NCBI RefSeq assembly: GCF_002954685.1
Contig: NZ_MSCN01000001.1
Location: forward strand, 3,029,554-3,093,553
Length of the DNA stretch: 64,000 bases
Direction: 5' to 3'
Origin: Polaribacter porphyrae
Lineage (GTDB): Bacteria > Bacteroidota > Bacteroidia > Flavobacteriales > Flavobacteriaceae
The notes below the pieces were generated by a model, which saw only the letters and a list, made by a program, of their open reading frames with translations, made no database searches and was not told the origin of the DNA. A program made the position numbers and the translations under genes. Shown here piece after piece: positions 44,427 to 51,789 of this stretch (position 1 is its first letter; the number at the start of each line of letters is the position of its first letter).

Positions 44427-44457
44427 ACTGCTAACTGCTACTAAAAAACTGCCAACT
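44427..44457. repeat. Half copy of the heptad ACTG repeat
   Basis: ACTG-cta-ACTG, a 10-nt gap, then ACTG-cca-ACT. Only the ACTG-side units are present, so this is a truncated copy, directly abutting the hpd stop. Confidence 0.5.
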
Positions 44458-44459
44458 TT

Positions 44460-45623
44460 TTACAACGTTCCTCTTTTCGCTTGTTCTCTTTCTATAGATT
44501 CAAATAATGCTTTAAAGTTGCCTGCTCCAAAACCTTTTGCTCCCATTCTTTGAATGATTTCAAAAAACAAAGTTGGTCTGTCTTCTACTGGTTTTGTAAA
44601 AATTTGCAGTAAATATCCTTCTTCATCAGCATCTATCATAATTCCTAGTGCTTTTAATTTTTCGATATCTTCTTTTAATTCGTGGCTATGTTCTTCTAAT
44701 CTTCCTGGAACTGCTCTGTAATATTCTTCTGGTGGAATTGATAAAAATTCTACTCCATTAGAACGCAATTGAGAAACTGTTTTTATAATATCGTCTGTAG
44801 CTACTGCAATATGTTGCACTCCTGCACCTTCGTAAAAATCTAAATATTCTTCAATTTGTGAACGCTTTTTTCCTTCTGCAGGTTCGTTTATTGGGAATTT
44901 GATTCGTCCATTTCCATTAGACATTACTTTACTCATTAATGCTGAATATTCTGTATGAATTTGTTTATCATCAAAAGATAAAAAGTTTTCAAAACCCATA
45001 ACATCCTCATACCATTTTACCCAAATATCCATTTGATTCCAACCTACATTACCCACCATATGATCTATATATTTTAATCCTGCTGTTGGCGGATTATAAT
45101 CTGACTCCCATTTTTGAAATCCTGGTAAAAAAGCACCATTGTAGTTTTTACGCTCTACAAACATATGTACAGTTTCTCCATAAGTATAGATTCCTGCTCT
45201 AACCACTTCACCAAACTCGTCTTTTTCTACTGTTGGTTCCATATAAGATTTTGCTCCTCTTGAGGTTGTTTCTTTATACGCTTTTCTTGCATCTTCTACC
45301 CAAAGTGCAATAACTTTTACACCATCTCCATGTTTAACAATATGATCATTTATTGGTGATTTACTGTTTAATGGAGTGGTTAACATCAACTTAATTTTGT
45401 CTTGTGTTAACACATAACTTACTGAATCTTTTGCACCAGTTTCTAATCCACGATATGCGTGCGATTGAAATCCGAAAGCTGTTTTGTAGAAATGGGCTGC
45501 TTGTTTTGCATTACCTACATAAAATTCTACATAATCTGTACCTAATAATGGAAGGAAATCTTGTGCTCCTTCAAATATTTTTTCTAAACCGTAATTTACT
45601 GATTTTATTTCTTTTTTACTCAT
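44460..45623 (-). CDS. hpd: 4-hydroxyphenylpyruvate dioxygenase
   Basis: The 387-residue protein has two vicinal-oxygen-chelate halves. Iron ligands are in 'YIDHMVGNVGWNQMD' (His), 'GAGVQHIAVATDDIIKTV' (His) and 'TLFFEIIQRMGAKGFGAGNFKALFESIE' (Glu, in part). It converts 4-hydroxyphenylpyruvate to homogentisate in tyrosine breakdown. hmgA, the next enzyme, lies upstream on the same strand, separated by a broken IVP gene. Confidence 0.96.
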   Translation of the reverse strand: MSKKEIKSVNYGLEKIFEGAQDFLPLLGTDYVEFYVGNAKQAAHFYKTAFGFQSHAYRGLETGAKDSVSYVLTQDKIKLMLTTPLNSKSPINDHIVKHGDGVKVIALWVEDARKAYKETTSRGAKSYMEPTVEKDEFGEVVRAGIYTYGETVHMFVERKNYNGAFLPGFQKWESDYNPPTAGLKYIDHMVGNVGWNQMDIWVKWYEDVMGFENFLSFDDKQIHTEYSALMSKVMSNGNGRIKFPINEPAEGKKRSQIEEYLDFYEGAGVQHIAVATDDIIKTVSQLRSNGVEFLSIPPEEYYRAVPGRLEEHSHELKEDIEKLKALGIMIDADEEGYLLQIFTKPVEDRPTLFFEIIQRMGAKGFGAGNFKALFESIEREQAKRGTL

Positions 45624-45670
45624 TTCTTGCTATATAGAAGAAAGAAAAGAGAGTCAAGAATAAAGACTTT

Positions 45671-46030
45671 TTATAGCTTGTTTTGAAAGCCCATTGTCAT
45701 CTTTTGAAATTCTTGAATCTTAAATTCAATCTTTGTTAATTGTTCTTTATTTATATAATTTCTTTTAAATGCAATAGTTAATTGTGTTTCGAGTTCGAAA
45801 GAAGAACCTAAAGCAATATCAATAAAATGAGAAAAAGATTTATCTGACCTAGATGAACCTTCTGCTATGTTACTTGGAATAGAAACAGAACATCTACTAA
45901 TTTGAGAAATTAATCCAAATCTTTCATCTTTTGGAAACTTTTCAATTAAAGAATAAACATCATCTACAATTTCAATTCCAATTTGTCAAATTTTCAAATT
46001 CTTGTAGTTATGTCTTTTTCTCTTCTCCAA
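45671..46030 (-). pseudogene. Four helix bundle (23S rRNA IVP family) gene inactivated by an in-frame TGA
   Basis: On the minus strand one frame reads 'RHNYKNLKI', then TGA (45986-45988), then 'QIGIEIVDDVYSLIEKF', 'GLISQISRCSVSIPSNIAEG' and 'FIDIALGSSFELETQL', ending 'FQNKL' and TAA at 45671-45673. The stop falls exactly where the intact copy at 3982 has Trp ('DLEIWKL'), so TGG to TGA explains it. No ATG is present upstream. A TTG at 46028-46030 is the only visible start, so the initiation codon may also be lost. This fills the 463-bp gap between hpd and hmgA. The flanks are purine/pyrimidine-rich inverted blocks. Confidence 0.82.
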
Positions 46031-46086
46031 TCTCTTTATTATGTCTTATTTTCTCTCTTTTCTTGCTTCTTGATTCTTTTTTCTGT

Positions 46087-47244
46087 CTACTCAAGCCACG
46101 ATTTATAATATTCTTCATCGGCAATTTTCATTGCTTCTTCTGTAACTTGTAAAGGCTTAAAAGTATCTACCATAACTGCTAACTCTTCAGTTTTTGTGTG
46201 CCCAATACTTCTCTCTGTTGCTCCTGGATGTGGCCCATGAGGAATTCCTGCTGGATGCAAAGAAATATGCCCTTGGTCTATATCGTTTCTGCTCATAAAA
46301 TCGCCATCTACGTAATACAAAACCTCATCAGAATCAATATTACTGTGATTGTATGGTGCAGGAATTGAATTCGGATGATAATCGTACAAACGAGGCACAA
46401 AACTGCAAATTACAAAGGCATTGGTTTCGAAAGTTTGATGCACAGGTGGTGGTTGATGAATACGACCTGTAATGGGTTCGAAATCATGAATGGAAAATGC
46501 ATACGGAAAATTGTATCCATCATAACCTACCACATCAAAAGGATGTGAAGCGTATGTCATTTCAATAATTTCTCCTTGCTTTTTTACTTTGATTAAAAAA
46601 TCTCCCAACTCATTATAAGTTTCTAATTCTTGTGGTCTTCTTAAATCTCGTTCACAAAATGGTGAATGTTCTAATAATTGACCAAACCAATTTCTATAAC
46701 GTTTTGGTGTATAAACAGGCGAATACGATTCTACAATAAACAATCTGTTATTGTCATCATCAAAATCTAATTTGTAAATAATTCCACGTGGAATTACTAA
46801 ATAATCTCCGTATTTAAAATCGATGTTTCCTAAATGCGTTCTTAATTTCCCTGTTCCTTTGTGGATAAAAATTACTTCATCTGCATCTGTGTTTTTATAA
46901 AAGTATTCTTTTGTAGATTGTTTTGGTGCTGCTAAAATGATATTACAGTCAGAATTTGTTAGTACTATTTTTCTACTTTGTAAATAATCATTTTCTGGTT
47001 TTACTTGAAAACCTTTGAAACGATAAGATTGAATATTATTAGCTTTGGCAATTTTTGGTTTTACTGAATATTGTTTCCCAATTTTTTTGACCATAGTTGG
47101 TCTGTGCTCGTGATAACTGTTGGTAGACATTCCGTCGAAACCAATAGTACCAAATAATTGTTCGTAATACAAACTGCCATCTTTTTTACGAAATTGTGTG
47201 TGTCTTTTTGGTGGAATTTCTCCTAATTTATGATAAAAAGGCAT
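46087..47244 (-). CDS. hmgA: Homogentisate 1,2-dioxygenase
   Basis: The 385-residue cupin-fold protein begins 'MPFYHKLGEIPPKRHTQFRK'. It carries the bacterial HmgA blocks 'DEVIFIHKGTGKLRTHLGNI', 'GDYLVIPRGIIYKLDF', 'DEVLYYVDGDFMSRNDIDQG' and 'SLHPAGIPHGPHPGATERSIG' with metal-binding His/Glu. It cleaves homogentisate to maleylacetoacetate. It is upstream of hpd on the same strand. The maleylacetoacetate isomerase and fumarylacetoacetase genes are not in the window. Confidence 0.95.
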   Translation of the reverse strand: MPFYHKLGEIPPKRHTQFRKKDGSLYYEQLFGTIGFDGMSTNSYHEHRPTMVKKIGKQYSVKPKIAKANNIQSYRFKGFQVKPENDYLQSRKIVLTNSDCNIILAAPKQSTKEYFYKNTDADEVIFIHKGTGKLRTHLGNIDFKYGDYLVIPRGIIYKLDFDDDNNRLFIVESYSPVYTPKRYRNWFGQLLEHSPFCERDLRRPQELETYNELGDFLIKVKKQGEIIEMTYASHPFDVVGYDGYNFPYAFSIHDFEPITGRIHQPPPVHQTFETNAFVICSFVPRLYDYHPNSIPAPYNHSNIDSDEVLYYVDGDFMSRNDIDQGHISLHPAGIPHGPHPGATERSIGHTKTEELAVMVDTFKPLQVTEEAMKIADEEYYKSWLE

Positions 47245-47310
47245 AATTTTATTAATTTGTCAATTCTGTAAAAACAGAAATCTTGTTAATAATTGTTCTT
47301 TTCTAAATTG

Positions 47311-47336
47311 AGACTCCTGCCTACGCAGGAATGACA
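47311..47336. repeat. TGACA-terminal mini-hairpin repeat
   Basis: CCTGC (47316-47320)-ctac-GCAGG (47325-47329) followed by AATGACA. It lies between hmgA and the ferritin gene. It is one member of a family with variable stems and a constant TGACA end. Confidence 0.6.
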
Positions 47337-47476
47337 GAACGAAGCCTCATTCTGGATTACGCTTTATTAGAAATTTAAGATGCGAAAGTAAGTCTAAAAA
47401 CATTTCAATCGATTTCGTAGTTTACACAAAGATACAAAAAGAGCAGGAGATTTATTAATTTGATTTTAAAGCATGA

Positions 47477-47505
47477 AAAAACCGAAACAATTTTGTTTCG
47501 GTTTT
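47477..47505 (-). terminator. Ferritin gene terminator
   Basis: AAAACCGAAACAA pairs with TTGTTTCGGTTTT, with A-runs giving U-runs on the minus transcript. It is 22 nt beyond the ferritin stop. Confidence 0.9.
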
Positions 47506-47527
47506 ATAGTTTTAATGAGAATCTGAA

Positions 47528-48034
47528 TTATTCTGTTGGTAATCTTTCGTCTATCATTTTTAATGGCATATCTCCCATTAATTCAAAAACATCCAAAATA
47601 CTTCTTACAGTATCTTCTTCCTCAACTTGCTCGTTTACAAACCATTGTAAAAAAACTTCCGATGCAAAATCATCAACATTTCTTGCTTGCTTAAAGCATT
47701 TATAAATAGATTGTGTAACGTGAATTTCTTGGTCTAAAGATTTTTCATAGATTTCTCTTAAACCTTCAAAATCGTTATTTACTTCTGGAATTGCTGGAGA
47801 AATTGCTGCTCCACCTGCATCATTTACAAAGTTGAAAATCTTCATTCCATGCTCTCTTTCTTCTTCAGCTTGTTTGTAAAAAAAAGCTTTGCTATTTAGT
47901 AACTCTCTTTGATCACACCAAGAAGCCATTGCTAAATAAGAGGCAGACGCATGCATTTCTAATGCTATTTGTTCATTTAAAACATCCATAACTTCTGGAT
48001 GAATTGTCATTTGTCTTCTTATTGCTGTTTTCAT
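47528..48034 (-). CDS. ftnA: Non-heme ferritin
   Basis: The 168-residue length is typical. Ferroxidase-centre residues are visible in 'LNEQIALEMHASASYLAMASW' (Glu), 'QAEEEREHGMKIFNFVND' (Glu, His) and 'FLQWFVNEQVEEEDTV' (Glu). It assembles into a 24-mer iron store in the cytoplasm. Iron storage here is close to the ferredoxin reductase, NifU and ApbC genes, consistent with a local Fe/Fe-S theme. Confidence 0.95.
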   Translation of the reverse strand: MKTAIRRQMTIHPEVMDVLNEQIALEMHASASYLAMASWCDQRELLNSKAFFYKQAEEEREHGMKIFNFVNDAGGAAISPAIPEVNNDFEGLREIYEKSLDQEIHVTQSIYKCFKQARNVDDFASEVFLQWFVNEQVEEEDTVRSILDVFELMGDMPLKMIDERLPTE

Positions 48035-48140
48035 AATTATAAATATATATTATACAAAAATACATCAATTAAAGGTTATATCTATGGCTGAAAAGAAATT
48101 TAAAGATAATCTAAATAAAAGAGGATTCGTTATAGTACTA

Positions 48141-48431
48141 TTAGAGATAACTATAAAAGCAAAGTGAAATTTCTTCTTTTAAGTCTAGTAATTTTGGAAC
48201 TTCTAGAAACACAAGATCTTTTCTATCTGCAATGAATAACAACACAAAATTTTCATTTTGAATAATATTTTCTAAATTTTCTGCAGTAGTAAGCTCATTT
48301 ATTTTATTTCGTAATTGTAATAATTGAGGAAAAGAGAGTTTCATTTTTTTGTCATCAATAGTTAATTGATAATTACAAAATGTAACTTTTTGTAATTGAA
48401 TATTAAATTGTATGTCTGCAAAAACACTCAC
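48141..48431 (-). CDS. Small protein of unknown function
   Basis: The 96-residue soluble protein has no signal, with 'KMKLSFPQLLQLRNKINELTT' and 'FVLLFIADRKDLVFLEVPKLLDL' as its most regular parts. Such short proteins next to ferritin occur in flavobacteria (recall), but no domain name can be given. The frame is complete, with codon use like its neighbours. Confidence 0.6.
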   Translation of the reverse strand: MSVFADIQFNIQLQKVTFCNYQLTIDDKKMKLSFPQLLQLRNKINELTTAENLENIIQNENFVLLFIADRKDLVFLEVPKLLDLKEEISLCFYSYL

Positions 48432-48482
48432 GTTGCAAAAGTAAGTATTTATTTAGAATAAATAAAAATAAAATATTTGATT

Positions 48483-48800
48483 TTATAAAAAATCGCTAAA
48501 TGGTGTGAATGTAAAAATAAATATCAAAATGAAAACAAATACTTTTACCCAAGTTGACGTTGTTTTTTCTGGGATTACAAAGTTTATTGATTGTGAATTT
48601 GATTGTAATAAAATATCTCTTGATTGGTAAATTGGATTTTGTAATTCGCTTTTTAGTTGATTACTTTTTAGGATTCTGTTGTAGTAAAAAAGTAGAATTG
48701 AGATTATTACAAATGAACCTAAACCAAACATTAATAAATCATAAGCAGATAAGGATCTGTCAAAAAAAGGATAATGTGGAAGAATATTTTGTGGTATCAT
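48483..48800 (-). CDS. Small two-TM membrane protein of unknown function
   Basis: The 105-residue protein has TM segments at about 20-40 ('LLMFGLGSFVIISILLFYY') and 84-103 ('WVKVFVFILIFIFTFTPF'), joined by a soluble Gln/Ser-rich loop. No family was recognised. Confidence 0.6.
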   Translation of the reverse strand: MIPQNILPHYPFFDRSLSAYDLLMFGLGSFVIISILLFYYNRILKSNQLKSELQNPIYQSRDILLQSNSQSINFVIPEKTTSTWVKVFVFILIFIFTFTPFSDFL

Positions 48801-48840
48801 AGTTTAATTTTTATCTAAAATACATAAATTATTTTGATGA

Positions 48841-48869
48841 ATGGATTGCTTCGTAAACTCGCAATGACA
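48841..48869. repeat. TGACA-terminal mini-hairpin repeat
   Basis: ATTGC (48845-48849), an 11-nt loop with TTCGTAAACTC, then GCAAT (48861-48865) and TGACA. It sits just downstream of the ferredoxin reductase stop. Confidence 0.6.
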
Positions 48870-48877
48870 TATGTAAG

Positions 48878-49933
48878 TTACTCAATCTTTTTAATAACCG
48901 CTTTTGGTGCTTCTTTTTTTGTTCCATCAAAACCTTCTACACCACCAACTGTAGTATATTTCATCACATATTTTTTATCAGGATGAATGCGTTTGTAAGC
49001 ACTTTGGCACATTAAAGTTGCTTCGTGAAAACCACATAAAATTAGTTTTAATTTTCCTGGATAGGTGTTTACATCACCAATAGCATAAATTCCTGGAATG
49101 TTGGTTTGATAATCTAAAGCGTTGTTTACTTTAATCGCATTTTTTTCAATCTCTAATCCCCAGTTTGCAATTGGCCCTAGTTTAGGTGATAAACCAAAAA
49201 GTGGAATAAAATGATCTGTTTTAATTGTAAAAGGGTCTTCACCTTTTTTTACTACTGAAACACCTTCTACTTTATCAGTACCTATAATTCCTTTTACTTC
49301 TGCTGGAGTGATTAAAGTTATTTTTTCAGCATCTTTTAATTCCTGAACTTTATCAACAGAATCTAAAGCGCCTCTAAATTCGTTTCTTCTATGAATTAAG
49401 GTTACAGATGACGCTATATCTGTTAAGAAAATAGACCAATCTAAAGCAGAATCTCCACCACCAGAAATGACAACTTTTTTATTCCTGTAAAATTCTGGAT
49501 TGCGAATAATATATTCTACACCTTTGTCTTCAAAATTGGCAATGTTTGTAATTGGTGGTTTTCTTGGTTCAAAAGAACCTAAACCTCCTGCAATAGCCAC
49601 AATTGGAGCTTGATGCTTTGTGCCTTTATTGGTTGTAACAATGAATGTTCCATCCTCCTGTTTTTCTATAGTATCAGCTCTTTCTCCCAAGGTAAAACCA
49701 GGTTCAAATTGTTTAATTTGTTCCATCAGTTTATCTGTTAAATCGCCAGCTAAAATTTCTGGATAGGCAGGAATATCGTAAATCGGTTTCTTTGGATAAA
49801 TTTCAGAACATTGGCCACCTGCTTGTGGTAAGGCATCTATTAAATGACAACGTAATTTTAATAAACCTGCCTCAAAAACGGTAAATAATCCTGTTGGTCC
49901 TGCACCAATAATTAAGATGTCTGTAGTAATCAT
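48878..49933 (-). CDS. Thioredoxin-reductase-like ferredoxin-NADP+ reductase (YumC type)
   Basis: The 351-residue protein has FAD motif 'DILIIGAGPTGLFTVFEAG', 'QAGGQCSEIYPKKPIYDIPAYP', NADP motif 'KVVISGGGDSALDWSIFL', 'TLIHRRNEFRGA', and a C-terminal FAD motif 'GIYAIGDVNTYPGKLKLI'. There is no CxxC redox pair in the NADP domain, which separates it from true thioredoxin reductase. It transfers electrons between NADPH and ferredoxin, here possibly supporting Fe-S assembly. Confidence 0.92.
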   Translation of the reverse strand: MITTDILIIGAGPTGLFTVFEAGLLKLRCHLIDALPQAGGQCSEIYPKKPIYDIPAYPEILAGDLTDKLMEQIKQFEPGFTLGERADTIEKQEDGTFIVTTNKGTKHQAPIVAIAGGLGSFEPRKPPITNIANFEDKGVEYIIRNPEFYRNKKVVISGGGDSALDWSIFLTDIASSVTLIHRRNEFRGALDSVDKVQELKDAEKITLITPAEVKGIIGTDKVEGVSVVKKGEDPFTIKTDHFIPLFGLSPKLGPIANWGLEIEKNAIKVNNALDYQTNIPGIYAIGDVNTYPGKLKLILCGFHEATLMCQSAYKRIHPDKKYVMKYTTVGGVEGFDGTKKEAPKAVIKKIE

Positions 49934-49946
49934 TTTTATATTTTTT

Positions 49947-49983
49947 AAAACCTCACAAGTTTTTATGCTTGTGAGGTTTTTTT
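49947..49983. terminator. Terminator between nifU and the ferredoxin reductase gene
   Basis: AAAACCTCACAAG (49947-49959) pairs perfectly with CTTGTGAGGTTTT (49968-49980). Located downstream of nifU on its minus-strand transcript and 14 nt upstream of the reductase start. T-runs occur on both strands. The ~140 bp from here to nifU shows no gene. Confidence 0.8.
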
Positions 49984-50122
49984 ATGTTGATGAGTGCGTT
50001 AAGGATTGAAGCATTTGTTTGAGCTCTTTTTTACTTTTTTCAAGTAAAAAAAGCGAGTGCTGAAAGCCTGACTTTAATGCAGCTTGCTTGCTGCATAAAG
50101 TAACGCCCAAAATAGTGTTTAT

Positions 50123-50359
50123 TTAAGCAACATTAATAACCTCCTCTATTTGCGGTGCGTACTTTTTAATGGTAGCTTCTACTCCATTTTTTAAGGTCAT
50201 TTGGTTTACAGAACAACCCGTACACGCACCTTCTAATTGCACTTTTACAATATCATTTTCGATAGAAAGTAATTTGATGTTACCACCATCGCTCATTAAA
50301 AAAGGACGAATTTCGTCTAAAGCTTTTTCAACATTATTTAAAGTTTCTTCTGTTGTCAT
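50123..50359 (-). CDS. NifU C-terminal-domain Fe-S scaffold protein
   Basis: The 78-residue protein is a stand-alone NifU_C domain: 'VEKALDEIRPFLMSDGGNIKLL', and the cluster-binding CxxC in 'LEGACTGCSVNQMTLKNGVE'. It carries a labile [4Fe-4S] cluster for transfer. Its start overlaps the 3' end of the ApbC gene by 26 nt in another frame, so translation is probably coupled and both act together in Fe-S delivery. Confidence 0.95.
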   Translation of the reverse strand: MTTEETLNNVEKALDEIRPFLMSDGGNIKLLSIENDIVKVQLEGACTGCSVNQMTLKNGVEATIKKYAPQIEEVINVA

Positions 50360-51503
50360 AATTTACTTTTTTTACTGCACTACATCCACTCATTGTTGTA
50401 ATTCTAACAACTTCAGTAGGTGGTAAGTTTGCATTTCTTTTTAATAATTGGGCTACCATTTCTTTGGTAATATCTTCAAAAGCTTTCTCCAAAACAGTTC
50501 CATTTTGTAAAGCTACTGGATGCCCAACATCTCCTGCTTCACGAATGCTTTGTACTAATGGTATTTCTCCTAAAAATTTGGTATCGATATCTTGTGCTAA
50601 ATTTTTAGCACCATCTTGTCCAAAAATATAATATTTATTATTTGGCAATTCTTCTGGTGTAAAGTACGCCATATTTTCAACTATTCCTAAAACTGGCACT
50701 TTTATGCTGTCTTGTTGAAACATTGCTACTCCTTTTTTGGCATCTGCCAATGCAATGTTTTGAGGAGTTGAAACTACAACTGCACCATTAATTGGTAATG
50801 CTTGTACTATTGATAAATGCACATCTCCAGTACCTGGAGGTAAATCTATTAATAGGAAATCTAATTCTCCCCAAGCTCCGTCAAAAATTAACTGTTTTAA
50901 AGCTTTACTAGCCATTGGTCCACGCCAAATTACAGCTTGATCTGGGTTTGTGAAAAAACCTAAAGACAATAATTTTACACCATAATTTTCGATTGGTTTC
51001 ATTTTAGAACGCCCATCTACATTTACAGAAAGTGGTTTTTCTTTTGCAACATCAAACATAATATGTTGCGATGGCCCATAAATATCGGCATCTAAAACAC
51101 CTACACTAAAGCCCATTTTTGCCAAAGAAACCGCCAAGTTAGAGGTTACTGTAGATTTACCTACACCACCTTTACCAGAAGCTACTGCAATAATATTTTT
51201 AATATTCGGAATTTCTTTACCGCGAATTAAGTTCGGATCTTCTTTTGGAGCAGGTTTCTCTACTTTTAAGTTGATTTTTACCTCAATATTTTCATCAACA
51301 TTGGTCTTGATGGCTTTGGTAATTTCTGCTTCAATTTTCTTTTTGGCTTGTAATGTTGGGTTACTAATAGTAACGTCTACATTAACTTCGTTGCCAAAAA
51401 TGACTACATTTTTAACATTATTATTTTCAATTAAACTTTTGCCTTCTCCTGGTGCAGTAATTGTTTCTAATGCTTGGTATATATCTTGTTTTTTAAAACT
51501 CAT
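50334..51503 (-). CDS. apbC: Mrp/NBP35-family Fe-S carrier ATPase (ApbC)
   Basis: The 389-residue protein has an N-terminal MIP18/DUF59-like domain (about 1-90, 'QALETITAPGEGKSLIEN') followed by a deviant Walker A P-loop 'VASGKGGVGKSTVTSNLAV', 'VGVLDADIYGPSQHIMF', 'LLIDLPPGTGDVHLSIVQ' and 'VSTPQNIALADAKKGVAMF'. It binds and transfers Fe-S clusters using ATP. The C-terminal tail beyond 'RITTMSGCSAV' reads into the nifU start region. A -7 box in reverse (CAAAGATA, 51580-51587) lies upstream. Confidence 0.95.
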   Translation of the reverse strand: MSFKKQDIYQALETITAPGEGKSLIENNNVKNVVIFGNEVNVDVTISNPTLQAKKKIEAEITKAIKTNVDENIEVKINLKVEKPAPKEDPNLIRGKEIPNIKNIIAVASGKGGVGKSTVTSNLAVSLAKMGFSVGVLDADIYGPSQHIMFDVAKEKPLSVNVDGRSKMKPIENYGVKLLSLGFFTNPDQAVIWRGPMASKALKQLIFDGAWGELDFLLIDLPPGTGDVHLSIVQALPINGAVVVSTPQNIALADAKKGVAMFQQDSIKVPVLGIVENMAYFTPEELPNNKYYIFGQDGAKNLAQDIDTKFLGEIPLVQSIREAGDVGHPVALQNGTVLEKAFEDITKEMVAQLLKRNANLPPTEVVRITTMSGCSAVKKVNYDNRRNFK

Positions 51504-51691
51504 ATTTAGTCTTTAAACTCTAGATTTTAGACGTTAGATTACTAAATCTCTAAACCTTATTTTTATTTAATCTACATTGCAAAGATACAGCTTACAAGTT
51601 ATAAAATAAACCTAAAAAATTGTGTTTGTTTATGGTTTGATAGTTCAGTATTATAGTTGAAAAAATGATATTCTTGAAGGTAAAATGTGTG

Positions 51692-51780
51692 ATTATTTGT
51701 AAATTTTTCAAAAATTAGGAAATAATTGAATAAATTGTATATTTGTAATTATTTGTAAATTTTTCAAAAATTAGGAAATA
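51692..51780. promoter_or_regulatory. Direct-repeat operator and promoter region of the Fic gene
   Basis: A 33-bp block occurs twice without mismatch, at 51692-51724 and 51748-51780, 56 bp apart. Each copy contains the palindrome AATTTTTCAAAAATT. A -7 box, TATATTTG, lies between them at 51738-51745, so the second copy would overlap the transcription start. The repeats end 9 nt before the Fic ATG. This layout suggests a repressor operator, possibly bound by the Fic protein's own winged-helix domain. Confidence 0.7.
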
Positions 51781-51789
51781 TTTTGAATT

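Noticed and set aside
45931..46152. 73-codon plus-strand frame in the gap between hpd and hmgA
   Set aside because: It runs antisense to the broken IVP gene and into hmgA, and is mostly pyrimidine-rich low complexity giving Phe/Leu/Ser runs.
51692..51780. 33-bp direct repeats as target duplication of an insertion sequence
   Set aside because: Only 23 nt separate the copies and they contain no transposase remnant. Target duplications are far shorter. An operator is the better reading.
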